Shown: piece after piece, positions 1 to 11,629 of the stretch
Numbering within the stretch: the stretch's first letter is position 1
How the letters are laid out: each line of letters begins with the position of its first letter
NCBI RefSeq assembly: GCF_036785885.1
Contig: NC_092326.1
Span: forward strand, 39,208,287 to 39,272,286
Reading direction: 5' to 3'
Origin: Coffea arabica
Taxonomy: Eukaryota > Streptophyta > Magnoliopsida > Gentianales > Rubiaceae
Length of the DNA stretch: 64,000 nt
Translations under genes and position numbers: made by a program
The notes under the pieces: generated by a model
The model's input: only the letters and a program-made list of their open reading frames with translations
The model's database searches: none
What the model was told of the DNA's origin: nothing

Positions 1-95
1 ACGAATTCGAACGGAGTTCGAGTCGCTTAACGAACAGAGCTCAAACATGAAATACTCGGTTCGTTTCGGTTCGTTTACAGCTCTAAGTACGGGAT
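1..95. repeat. Degenerate MITE-like fragment at window edge
   Basis: Contains repeated gagctc/ttcg-type words and ends in a GTTTACAGCTCT-like segment. A similar composition (GAGCTCGACT...TTTACACCCTTA) recurs at 59660-59900, so both look like copies of a common plant MITE-type repeat. The left end is outside the window and no target duplication can be checked. Confidence 0.35.
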
Positions 96-952
96 TTTCA
101 AATTGCCCGGTCATATTTCCACACATGACATGCACCAATACAATACAATACAATGGTCTGTATAGACAAAAGCTACCATATAATTAAACTAGGAAAAAGG
201 AAAATTAGGAAGTACGTATGATACACTACTATATTTTAGATTTTCATATTGAGTGGCCTGTTTTTTAGATGAAATGCAAAATTTTGAATTCTTGACCACC
301 AAATATGACGTGTGCACTAAAAAAAATGAAGGGTCTGTTGGTGGTTGGATGGTTTGATCATGAGATTATGCAAAATGGCTTTCTCTCTACAACGTGGTTT
401 CATCTGAGCAATAAAATAATGGGGTTTGGGTCCTAAAAGAATGATGTCCCAAATGTTGTCGAGCAAAATAAACCACCGGCACCCTACTTTAATAGCAGCA
501 GTTTCTTGAAGTAGGAGACTACAATCTTTAATGTTTTTCACAACTTCCGTCCCCCCCAACCTTCCTTTTCCCTCCGACAAACTGCTTTTGAAAAGTTTCA
601 AACATTTATCCCTCAGATAATCATGACCAATCCTCATTTTTCCCCACTGGTTTGGTCCTTGATTAGCTTTTCGATTAACTTTTCAGGGTCCACCATTTGT
701 TAAAAGAGAATGCAAAAATCCTTCTAATCTTAAACTTATGTTGTTTCTCACTTAAAATACTTTCAAAATGAATTATATTTCTGTAAGAAGAGACGAAGTG
801 TTAATGAAAGAACTAATTGTAATACTTGTCCATGAGATACCTTTGTATCACATTTACATAAAAAAATAGATAATTTAGTTGTTCTCTTTTTTGTATTTAG
901 GAACTCTTTAAAGAAGAGGATAGCAAATGAATAATTCGGCTTAGTTTGGATT
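96..952. other. Gene-free AT-rich stretch
   Basis: No gene is supported here. A 106-codon minus-strand open frame spans 317-637 and includes a weak LLDNIW string that recalls the kinase-2 motif of NB-ARC proteins. No P-loop or other NB-ARC motif is visible, so it is not called. Confidence 0.5.
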
Positions 953-1170
953 GAAGAATTTGTCAAAGGATTTGAAATTCACCCAAGTCGCTATAGCTGT
1001 TTCAATTGTTTAAGAAGCATTTGGGATTATAATTTGCCAATAATCTAAATATATTTTAAATACTAAAATAATTGGTGACTTACAAATCTAAATGCCTTGT
1101 AAATAATCTAAACAATTAGACGGGTTTGAGAGGATTTCAGATTCTTCGTCAAATCCCTCAATCCAAACAC
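953..1170. mobile_element. Short MITE with imperfect terminal inverted repeats
   Basis: The left end reads GTTTGGATTGAAGAATTTG. The reverse complement of the right end reads GTTTGGATTGAGGGATTTG. The inverted similarity continues imperfectly for about 35 bp around an AT-rich core, which is the architecture of a non-autonomous DNA transposon of about 218 bp. No clean target-site duplication was seen, so the superfamily is not assigned. Confidence 0.6.
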
Positions 1171-1209
1171 AACACTGTATTCAATTCTCTGAAGTAATTT
1201 TGTTCCTTT

Positions 1210-1740
1210 TCCATATGACTCATGAGGATGGCCATCCCGACTTGGCCATACCGAGCTTGATCCTTTATTATTTGGGACGGGTCACCACCAATTTTGGTTA
1301 CTTCGGCTTGACTTCGCGTGCGGGTAACCGAGGTGACTCCCACACCCACTGGTACCTCGGATTGGTACTGTGCTTGACACGACATCCAAGGTCTTATCGG
1401 AGAACCTGACACTTGTATGACGGACAAGACATTTGATGGGACCTGTCTATTACTCCGTTCTGTCAAATCAGACTGGACACGCTCAGTCCCTACCAGGTCC
1501 TAAGGAGTTGGAGCCTATTATTCCTTCCTCCAATTTGTCCCCTATAAATACCACTCTTCCTCGTTCAGAAAAAGGGGGAACGAAAGTAAGAACTCTATTG
1601 TTTCCATTCCCATTACCCATTTACCGGAAAACTAAATTTAATCATCGAAGTTATTCCAGGGGAAAAAAGCCCCGTCTAATGTGTGTATTAGGAAGAGTAC
1701 ATCACAAAGTCACTTCGCTAAGGAAGATGACGTATTAGGT
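1210..1740. repeat. GC-rich LTR-like patch with TATA motif
   Basis: This block is clearly richer in G+C than its AT-rich surroundings. It contains CCCCTATAAATACCACTCTT near 1540, which looks like the U3/R promoter region of a plant LTR. No internal retroelement domains, boundaries or target duplication were found. It may be a solo-LTR remnant; the assignment is an inference from composition and the TATA motif only. Confidence 0.3.
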
Positions 1741-4700
1741 TAGCTCGGTTTGATCGTCCAAAAATCACCTCTTCAACTCATCTCTGCTATATATTTAATT
1801 CATTCTTGTTATAAAAATAATTAATGTATCTTTTTGTAATTTTATCTATATATTGAAATTTTATTTTTATCACGTTTTAGCATCTAACTTTAAATTCTTT
1901 TGCTTCAAGTTCAAGCAATTCTCTACAACCTCGACCATTTTGTTGAATGCTCCACTAAAACCTGCCTAGAAAAGAAAGATAAGAACATGCATTTTGGGAC
2001 AGGTAAAGCGATAGGTTACCCCACTTCTGCTACCATTAAATTCCCTTCAATCAACTCAGGTATTTGCACGTACTATATTATTTGTGATCCACCATAGCAG
2101 CAGGTCTGTGGTGCTGGTAAACTGCCTCCCGATGGGGATGTAAATGATATGATTTGATCGATTTCACATCCCTATTCGCTTTTAGAATAAAATCATAAAT
2201 AGTTTCAGAAAAATACAAATCATACTTGCCATTTAAGTGAAAACTCTAAGCTGCCTGGTTCTACTTTCCTGGTGCAAATTAATTAAATGTGAATATTAAA
2301 GTTTATTGGACCTTAGTTGAATTGTTGAAAATTCAGATATGCAAATTAATTACTCTATGACTAGAGGGTAATGCAAATTGTAATATTTATAGCTAGCAAG
2401 GATACTTGATTTTTGTTTGAGCAAGCAAATAAACAACTGTTGGAGGGACTATCAAAGATCCAAATAAAAGAGAGGATTTTATCTCTAAAGAAAGATGTTG
2501 CAAGACCCTTCAAAGGCGAGGTTTTTAGCGCTACTTTTACATGAAAATTTGAGAAAGGCAACTTAGATAAGAGATTTTTTTGAGTGAACAACTTTAGCTA
2601 AAGAGACATTCTTCTTCTGTTTTGTTGATGTCCAAATTAATGAAGCATACTGCATACAACATAACAAAACAAAATGATTAAAATGCCTATTTTTGCACAA
2701 ATAATTCCTCGATATTCTCCGTACATATTTTCCTGTCACATTTTGTATTTTATCGATTATTTGTCTTACATACATCATAACATCACCAAACACACTGTCA
2801 ATAAAAAAAATATTTTCGAATAATCTTCGATCGGAACATGCTCGATATTTTGAAGTCAAAAGCAAAAGCAAATCTACACAATAAACACCTTCAATTACGG
2901 TGAGATGTGGATTGATTTGGGCTGGCTTGTGTGTGTTTTTTGAATTTTGGATTTAAATATATCTCCCTTGCTGTTCCTTAACAAGAAACAGCCCTAGCTA
3001 CCACATGAAAATGTTGTTCTTGTAGTCAATGAAATAATTTTGGTAGCAACGTCATCCATCATTTTGCTGAACTTTCAAAAAGCTCGGCTCAACGTACCCC
3101 TGAAATGGAAAAAGTAAATTCAAGAGAATTTCATGCTCATGGATTCCATCTTCTTCATTCATTCACTTTCATGCATGCCGTCAGCTTCTAGATTCCATCA
3201 AGAAAATTTGCTCCTGATAATGCGTGACTTGTTACTACCTTGCCTAGTCCAAAGTCCAAACCAAACTCACTTGTCAACTTGCGAAAGGAGTGGCTTTAAT
3301 GTTGGTTAAATCATGCCTGCAGTGTGTGGGAGACGAGAGAGCAATGAGTCGCCAGCCGGCATGTCAGTGACCCTCCATCTTAGGCAAACACAGGTGACCA
3401 CCAGAATTTAACACTATCATCTCTGATTCTTCTTTTATTTATACTATCACATTCTTTTTCAGTTGACTGCTATGGAGTAATAGAACTGGAATTGGCAGGA
3501 GTTTTGGGGCATCACCCTGAAAGTCAATAACGAAAAGTTTGAAGGTTTGGACTGATGACTTAGAAAAAGAGCTAATCCAAGTCATAGTCGAGTCATTGCC
3601 ACATCTGCTTAAGACGAGCATTATTGGATCTCATGTTTGAATATCTAGATGTGCATGTTTCTTGGCCAATTAAGCCGGCCAAATCTAGAGTGTGATGACT
3701 AATTACATTCAAAAGCATGCCTGCATTTTGTCAAATGAGACTTATTCAATCTAATTGTAGTGATACATTAAGCTAGGCATGAGAGCCCTAATCTATTATA
3801 ATAGGAAGACGAAGACGAAAGAAGTTGGTTGCATGTTAAGATTTGAGTGACCACAGTTGGTTGCTTAACAGTTGGATCTTGCACATGCAATTTAATTTCC
3901 ATTGTCCTTATTTTAGTTTTGTACTGTTTGCTATTTTTGGACAACCAATTTCTTGAAGCTAACCCTAAGGTATTATTATACAACGAATTTTTCTAACAGA
4001 TGCGCCGAAAACTGTCGTTAGTGCATCTAAATTATACTACTTAATTAATTATCATGCGAATACACACACTTACATTTATTACATTCCTATTCCTTGCAGT
4101 TCGAACGCTTTTTCAAAATAGTTTCACCTTTACTGAAAAAAATTAATACTTGAGACCTATTCAAGATACTCATTAGTAAATACCTAGTAAGCAACGAACA
4201 TTAAGCTTTGAATTTGAGCCATAAAAGCCCAAATCTAAAATATACTTGTTAAAAACTTAGGAAATTTTAGGTGTAACTAACCCCCAAAATATCTATTCGT
4301 CTTAAGAGATGGATAGGGTTGAATTTTTTGTATTCCTAATCCAGAACATTTTTAAAATGTAGAGTCTTGTTATAAAATTGCTATATTAGTACTCAAGAAG
4401 AAGCTAGTTAGTTTGCAAAATGACAAATCTATTTCAAGAAGAGTTTTTTTAAGTGTTCAATAATTCCTATTGGGCCACATATAAACCAGCAAGAGATAGA
4501 GTATATGCTAAGTACGTACAGGTACAGCCTAATAAAATGACGATATTTTTAATTATTATTAGTATAAGATTACTTGGTCGTTAACTATTATGAAGGAGAG
4601 GTAGGGGGCGGGAGGGGAGAATTATGACGCATCGTAGGGGGGTTGGTGGAAGCGTGGAAATCATCAAGTGCATAGTCCACGTCTCGTTTTCGAATCCTTC

Positions 4701-4880
4701 ACTCTTCCATCCTTGTGGATCCCACCAAATCAAACCCAAAGGATTTTGATAATTACGTATTAACTATTTTCTATGCTATTAGAACTCGTGGATTGGAATT
4801 TTCTTTTTTGGATAATGTCGTTCTTGTTGTGAAGATTGCTTGAATTGTTGAATATAGAACAAAACAAAAAGTCTGAAGTC
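1741..4880. other. Intergenic, nothing recognised
   Basis: AT-rich DNA with only short open frames in all six frames. None has recognisable domains, and no convincing exon with flanking splice sites was seen. Confidence 0.5.
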
Positions 4881-4882
4881 AC

Positions 4883-5060
4883 CATTTGGATTGAAGGAAT
4901 TGGGGGGGGGGGGGGGGGGGGGAGGGGGAAGAAATGGAGAGGAATTACTAAAATTATTTGAAAATAATATAATACTACTATTTTTTTGTGATGTAATATA
5001 TGCGAGATAAAATGATTATTGAAACTTGTATTTATGATGTGAGTTGAATGGAATTTTTTT
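4883..5060. mobile_element. MITE copy, same family as 7062-7237
   Basis: Begins with TTTGGATTG and contains TTTTTTTGTGATGTAATATATG, then GAGATAAAA and TTTATGATG words in the same order as the copy at 7062-7237. A 21-base G run (4902-4922) and a T run (5055-5070) have expanded inside or at the edge of this copy. Degenerate; no target duplication recognised. Confidence 0.5.
4902..4922 (+). repeat. Poly-G tract (21 G)
   Basis: Uninterrupted run of G followed by A and five more G, inside a degenerate MITE. It is a mononucleotide microsatellite and a possible G-quadruplex former. It is also a place where sequencing and assembly length errors are likely. Confidence 0.9.
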
Positions 5061-5598
5061 TTTTTTTTTTGCAAATCATATTAACCAGACAGCGTCGTTG
5101 ATTTTTTTTTTTAATCAATCATATTTGATTTCGTTTCCAAAATGGGGCATAAACAAATGGAAAAAGCCGTATCAAATGAAGTGATTTAAATTATTTTGAG
5201 ATAGTCTTTTTCTTTCCTTGCGAGCTAGTTAACTTGCACTTGAACTTTTCCTTCCTTAGTCCAAGCAGCACGTCTACCATTCTTTTACTTTTCTTCTTCA
5301 GTGGTGTTCTTTCCCCATCTTTCCTTCCATCCAAGCATTGCCTAGAAGCAAATGAGATGATAAATCTTGCACATTTTTATCATACTTAAATAACCATTAA
5401 ATTTGAAAAGGTTTCCTTGAGGTTGAGTTTAGTGTGTGTGGTATATAGTTGGCGGTTGATTGTTGGAGATTTGGGGCTTCTTAATCATAATTGTATCATG
5501 TATCAATACTTGCGGGATCCGATCATCCTTCTCGAATTGGCTTTCTTTCTGGGTTTCGGATCTTCTTTACACTGGCTGAACAAACTAATTAAGAAGCT
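5061..5598. other. Intergenic, nothing recognised
   Basis: No gene or element supported between the MITE copy and the hAT-type element, apart from T-rich mononucleotide runs near 5055-5110. Confidence 0.5.
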
Positions 5599-5606
5599 CT
5601 CACATA

Positions 5607-6242
5607 TAGGGATGGCAACGGGGGCGAGCACCCACAGGAGGTCGTTGGGGCGGGGGTGGGGGGAATATTTTCCCCCCAATTAGAAGCGGGGCGGGGGACG
5701 GGGGTATACTTCCCCGCCCCGCCACCCGTTTGAAAATATATATATATATATATGTGTACATAATTATATATATAATGATATTATCAATTATATTACTAAT
5801 TATACATGTCTATTAATAAAAATTATTAATTATTTATAATACATTTATGTTAAATTCCTCGCTACACTTAATACAATAACACTTTTTTCTAAAAAAAAAC
5901 ACAATAATAATTTAGTGATTGTATTTGTATCAAAAGTGAAAATTTGATTATTTTAGTTATATTTATTTTATCATATTAGATTATATTCAAATAACCTTTG
6001 TTTAATTATTTTTATAAATTTCAATTATGAAGTTACAATGAATAATAATTTAGTGATGTGTTGATATTTTAATACTTGATTATTTGCTCAAATTTAATTA
6101 TAATAAAATTATATATTAAATTTTTTTTAGCCCATGGGTGCCCCGCGGGAGAAACAGGATGGGGCGGGGGGAATTAAAATGCAATGGGGCGGGGGTTGGG
6201 GGAGGTGTCACCCGCCCCACCCTCGCCCCATTACCACCCCTA
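5607..6242. mobile_element. Non-autonomous hAT-type element with 8 bp target duplication
   Basis: The element starts TAGGGATGGCAACGGGG and its right end, reverse-complemented, starts TAGGGGTGGTAATGGGG. These are imperfect terminal inverted repeats followed by very GC-rich subterminal blocks. It is flanked by identical 8 bp direct repeats CTCACATA at 5599-5606 and 6243-6250. An 8 bp duplication with TAGGG-type ends is characteristic of hAT transposons. The 636 bp interior is extremely AT-rich with TA runs and no coding capacity, so this is a non-autonomous (MITE-like) member. Confidence 0.88.
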
Positions 6243-6250
6243 CTCACATA

Positions 6251-7060
6251 CCAATGTGGGTGTGACGACTTATAACCCTCGTTCAGCCTATCTGACACTC
6301 ATATTCCAATGTAATCGACCTACCGCCGCTATTTATGTCATAAAAAAATCACTTTTATTTCTATATAGTCGATCTATGGTGGTTACCTATACCATAAAAT
6401 CGACTCGGGTATCGGTGAATCCATATGTCTCACTACCATTGTAAATACTCTCCCTTCTTTTATCCAGAAAATAACTTTTCTCTAAAACTCGTCCCTCTAC
6501 CCTTTTTTGTGTTGTAAGTGATGTTCTCTACTCGAATAATACTAAAATAACAAATATAGATACTAAAACAATAACACGCAAATTTTAATGAATTTTATCA
6601 TTTGTTGAAAAATTTGTTCCACAATGAATTTTATTCATCCGACCTCTTCCCTTAATTCTGTCTGGCCGTTGCCTACAAAGAAGCGTCAGCGGTTGTACCG
6701 TCAGATCTTATGTGTCAGCCACGTACAACTGACGCGTGGGTCAACTTTGGAGGTTTAGCAAACGTGGGGCCCAGCAGTAGTTACTAGTCTAGTACTAGTA
6801 CTGGACCAGAAGCTAACGAATGGATTTCGATAGAGTATTAATTTTGGTACACCAACTCAACAATTTTCTTTCTTTTTTTTTTTTTTTGCCTTTGTTGTTT
6901 TTTATATGATTATAGAAAGAAAAAGCGGGGAGTACAAACTACCCTACTGACAATGGAATGTACAATTTAATAATAAAACAAATAAATTCACGAGTCATAA
7001 ATAGTGAGAGAAAAAAAAATTCAAATTTAGGGAATGTTGAGTCAATAACCTCGAGCTCGG
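6251..7060. other. Intergenic, nothing recognised
   Basis: No gene supported. A more GC-rich patch at about 6660-6780 has ACGCGTGGG and CACGT-type words, but no transcript structure can be inferred from it. Confidence 0.45.
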
Positions 7061-7061
7061 G

Positions 7062-7237
7062 TTTGTTTGGATTGGGTATTATTTGAAATATTATTTGGAA
7101 TAATTACTGTAGCACTTTTTGTGATGTGATGTATGTGAGATAAAAAGATGGTTGGGAATATAAAAAAGTGGATTAAAAAATGTGTTTATGATGCAAGCGA
7201 AATATTATTTGAGATAAATTTTGTATCAAAACACACT
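7062..7237. mobile_element. MITE copy with GTTTGGAT-type end
   Basis: The left end TTTGTTTGGATTGGGTATT and a right end that reads GTGTTTTGATAC on the reverse strand give short imperfect inverted repeats. The core has TTTTTGTGATGTGATGTATG, GAGATAAAAAG and GTGTTTATGATGCAAG words shared with the copy at 4883-5060. No coding capacity. Confidence 0.6.
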
Positions 7238-7312
7238 CCTAGTCCCTCCGTGAAGGCGTCATTGACCACTAAGTGAAGGCGTCATTGAATAAACCAATTC
7301 AATGCTACTTCC

Positions 7313-7490
7313 TACTCCCTCTGTCCATAAATGTTTGTTGCATTTTAGGATTTATTTTCAAAATTATCCTAAAAAATTTTAATTTTAAATTTGAATTTAG
7401 TATAAAATATAGATAAAAATCAGAATAAAATTAAAAAAGATCAAAAGCAACTTTAACTTTAGTAAGATGACAAATATTTTGGAACATATC
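7313..7490. mobile_element. Truncated Stowaway-like MITE
   Basis: Starts TACTCCCTCTGTCCATAAA, the typical TIR of Stowaway (Tc1/mariner-type) MITEs. Near the right side it has AAGATGACAAATATTTTGGAAC, which in intact family members leads into GGAGGGAGTA. Here that terminal repeat is replaced by unrelated sequence, so the right end is lost. Confidence 0.6.
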
Positions 7491-9686
7491 TAAGAATTTG
7501 ATAAAATTTATACCATAAAGTTTCTATAGTACTAAAGATCAGATATAATATTTTTAGCCTTTACAACGTCTGTGTATGCTTTAATTGCTAGATCTGCTAA
7601 CTAACTACTTCAAATTCTAATATTAATGGTGAGATCTGTTGAGATAGATCGGATGAATCTCAAATCTGACTACCAAATCTGGAATACTGATATCTAACAA
7701 CAAAACAAAAAGAACCAATGAAAAAATCCTTATTAAGAAATATCAAGAGAAAGGAAACTCTTACTAGAAAATCGTACTAGCGGAAAAAAGTTTCACTAAG
7801 AAACCCTACGAGAGACGAAACCCTTCAAAATCTTACGAGAGACTTTACTACAAATGCAAAAAGAGAGAAGAAAGCCAATTGGCTGAATAGAGTTTCCTTG
7901 TGATCTCCCTTAGATTGCTTTCGGACCGATTTCTCGATGCCTTGTTCTAAATTGTATGGGTGTGTGTGTTCTTTGCCTTCTGGGGAAAAAAGAAAGACAT
8001 ATCCATGGGACGGATGGAGACCAATAGAATCAATTGTTGGTGCAAGTTTTTATGCTTTGTCAAGACTCACTCCTCTTGTTGTTTATTTATTCCTTGCAAA
8101 CGTTGTTAAGTGAACAGATCTCTAAATTGGCCGTTAACCGTTGGTAGGACTTAGGCGTAGGTTGATCCATCTATCCATCCATCCATATAAGCATAGGGTG
8201 GTGCAGGAATGTGATTATGACTTGTGGGGTTGGGGGAGAGAAAGAAAAGAGATGCATAATCCTCATCGACCACGACGATTACATCAAAGCGCCGCAACGG
8301 CAGGCGTAGATGAAGCTACAGACTCAGCAACACGTGTGATGATTCTGGTGCTCGTTCCCTTTCCCTCCGCCCTCCTCCAGCAAATTCAGTCAACTTCCCT
8401 TAGCCTCCTCTCCACCAAACTCCTGACCTCATCCACTAGGAATAGTTTATGCTCGCGCATTATGCATGCAATCTTTGAAATTCTGGGATCGGTCTTGGTT
8501 TATATTATCCATTAACGTTAAGCTCACACGCCTAAAACAAGAGTTCATCTATTCTTCTATCCTCCTCTTCTTCTTCTTTTTTTTTTTTTTAAGTAAGTTA
8601 GAAGTTTTAAGCTCGAGATCATCTATTTACTACAATCTCTCTTATCTTAACATTCAACCTAAGTCTTTACTTGTATTGCCCGTTAGCAATAAGCATGCAG
8701 AATTAAATTGGATCCGCCGTCAATTTTTCGGCAAGAAAAACATTTTTCCTTGTTGATGAAAAACGATGAGCGATGAGTTGTTAAAGTGAGCTCATCTTTT
8801 CTTTGTGTGTTTATCGTGTGCTCTTAGTCTATGGTACCAAAAAATTTAAAATAATAGTATTTATATATATATATATATATATGTTTTTTTTTGTTGCATC
8901 TGGGAAATTTTTAGTGCATGGCATATCGAAATTTTTTGTTCCCTATCACCTTTTTTCTTCACATAGTTCAAATCGCTACAGTAATTTTTCTATAAAAGAT
9001 GACGAAAAATGCAATACAAACACAATACTTTATCATATGGGAAAGTTATGGGAACATTTTTAATTCATTATCATATGTTAGTAATGATTTTGCTGTTTCT
9101 TTCTAATTTCTTCAACTTAATTTGATCACTATAGGTTAGAGGGTGAGATTTTTAACTTGGAACTTTTCACTATTGATATCAGCAGTGCTCCATTTTTAAC
9201 TGCTAAACTATGTTCTTATTGGTAAATAATTAATATCACTGCTTGGGTAACTATTAATTTGCTAGATGATTGATTATTCTTCTGTATCAAACATCAAGTT
9301 TACTTAAATTTCCCTTCATAAAATTCCTGCTGATATGTACTCCTGTGACTATCTTTTCCCATCATGAATTCCTACCACACGCTCTCCTGGCTTTTTCTTT
9401 TGCTTTTTCGTTTTCTTGACAATGTTTCTGATATTAGTCGGGTCCATGCTTTGTGGAAAAAATCTTTTGAGGAGATTCTTCTCATGCCAGTGTTTTCTTT
9501 GTCAACTTAAGTTTACTGGTACAGGAACGAATTTGGCTGAGTTACAGCAAAGAAATTCTTACTGGAAGACGGAATAATATATGTATTCTTGTTCCTAGGC
9601 TGCGCCTATACCATTGACTCACAAAAGTGCCTAACAATTGCTCATTCTTGATAAGCGTAGAAATACTAGAGGCTTAATTATAGTAG
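7491..9686. other. Intergenic, nothing recognised
   Basis: No gene supported. The 124-codon plus-strand open frame at 8141-8515 has low-complexity His/Ser/Leu-rich content and no recognisable domain. A TA dinucleotide run lies at about 8862-8882. Confidence 0.45.
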
Positions 9687-9991
9687 TATTCCCTCCGTTG
9701 CATTAATTTTGCTTATTGTGATCAACTTTGCACGCAGTTTAAGAAATTTAATAATTTTTGACCAACTATTAAATAACTTTTTCCATGATTATCCATTAAT
9801 TTAAATTTAAATGTTATTAGTTGTTTTTTAATTTTTGAATTTTATATTAGTTAGTTAGAGCATTTAACGTTAAAACATAACTTTAACGCTCTTTTTGGAG
9901 ATAGAATTAATGAAGGGTAAAATGGAGAGGTGGTCTATTTTCATTTCCCTTATAAACCCTGACGACTAATAAAATGGGACAGAGGGAGTAA
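9687..9991. mobile_element. Stowaway-like MITE
   Basis: The left end TATTCCCTCCGTTGCATTA pairs with a right end GACAGAGGGAGTA, whose reverse complement is TACTCCCTCTGTC. This is the standard Stowaway terminal repeat next to TA dinucleotides. The about 300 bp interior is AT-rich and non-coding. The TA-rich flank makes the exact TA target duplication ambiguous. Confidence 0.75.
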
Positions 9992-11543
9992 TATATATAT
10001 ATATCAGAATTAATTTGGAAGACTATATATACATACACATGTGTATTTATTTTGTCTATGAATACCAAGGAAAAGGAGTCTAAAAGGATCTTTCCCCTTT
10101 TATCTAGATTTCGAATATTCTATTTTTCTTTTTAGGTAAACATCAAATTTTGATTAACATACTAATTTACTATATATATGGGATGAAGTCAATATTTGTA
10201 GTATTTTCTATTTTTAATTAGGGGTAGAAGTATCTTTCCTATACTCTCATGTTTTGGAGTAGCGAGCATTTGTCTCACTTGGATGAAATATGGAATCAAT
10301 TACCTCATGGATATGTCTTGTTATGCATCAAATTTAGGGTTCGTACGTTGTAGTATTTTTTGGATTAACATGGTCCATTGTTGCAGGTTGACAGCAAAAG
10401 AATCAACATGTCCTTTTTCTCTTGAACTCTAAAGTAAGTAAAATCCTTAAACTTTGTTCAGAGGAATATATATTTCTTCATCTTAAGATCAATCGATCAA
10501 TGGTAAAAATTCTCTAAGCCTAGCTAGGAGAAGCATATTTTGATAAGCTACACCATAAGAATACAATAATTAGCAAAGGAACATATATAAAATAAACAAA
10601 ATTAAAGCTAAAAATTGAAGGGAATTAAATAGATACATAGATCTACTGATCCTGCAAAATAAACTTATGATGAAACATATTTTCTCTTTCATCTTCATTT
10701 CCCATTATTCATAAATTATATGCAATGTGTATTTTATGATAATCTACGCTAAGGGATAATGTATTTTTGCACTATGCTTTGTTTTATGCTCCCTTTTTTT
10801 TGCATTAAAAATCTAAAAAACTTGCTAAGTACATACTTTTTGTTCCAACCGATAGCAAATGAAATTAAAGCACTGTGTCAACAATTAATTTTCAATCTTA
10901 AAGTGTTTAGTCTCATCTTTCTGACCTTTTCTCGATGCCCTTTTTCACTTTTGTGTTTCTTTAAAAAAAAATATTCTTGTACAACCTAAGAAATATTTTA
11001 CCTTGCGATGTTGGAAGGAGTAATACGTACTCTTGTTTGTTCAAAGCATGACATAATTAAAAGGATAGCTCAAAACCTAACAAAGTAACACGGCTAACAT
11101 AGTAAGTCGTAAGCAACATGTATATTTTATGGGGGTGTCTTTTTCTTGTCTTTCACCTTGGTCCCATTTTTCATCACCTTTATTTTCTTGGTTCAATTGC
11201 ATGAAACAACAGAAAATGATTGAACTAAAAATAGCCAGATAACCTTCCTATCTCCAAAGTGTCCATGACAGATAATTTAAACAATACATTTGTGTATTAA
11301 TTTTTACTCCTGGCAAAAGTCTAAGTTCACGGGGTGGCTACACGGGTTAGGAATCGAAATGTGAACAAGTAATATTAATGTGGGGTAAAAAAAAAAAGAA
11401 TTTAAAAAACCACCCAAGATTGTCCAAATTTTTTTGAATAAAGTGCCTTCGCCTAACCAATTTGATAACTCAATTCAGAATTTAAATTTAATGAATTCAG
11501 ATTTTATGTGTTTAATAACAAAAACTAGAACGCTTTAATTAAT
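9992..11543. other. Intergenic, nothing recognised
   Basis: AT-rich sequence without supported genes, RNA genes or complete elements. Confidence 0.45.
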
Positions 11544-11629
11544 AAAGTAACTCTAAATTGCTTAGGTAAAACTTATTCAAAACAGTAAAGTGACTCTAAA
11601 TTACTTAGGTAAAACTTATTCAAAACAGT
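11544..11629 (+). repeat. Tandem duplication of a 43 bp unit
   Basis: Two adjacent 43 bp copies (11544-11586 and 11587-11629) differ at only two positions (taact/tgact and attgc/attac). They lie in an AT-rich patch (about 11450-11760) with TTAAGCACTT-like words seen in degenerate MITEs. Confidence 0.85.

Noticed and set aside
317-637. Minus-strand frame with LLDNIW and NIKDCSLLLQ strings recalling NB-ARC resistance proteins
   Set aside because: No P-loop, RNBS or GLPL motifs are found in either direction and the match is a few residues, so it is not called as an NLR relic.
8141-8515. 124-codon plus-strand frame in the gene-poor left region
   Set aside because: Low-complexity composition and no domain, splice sites or promoter to support it.
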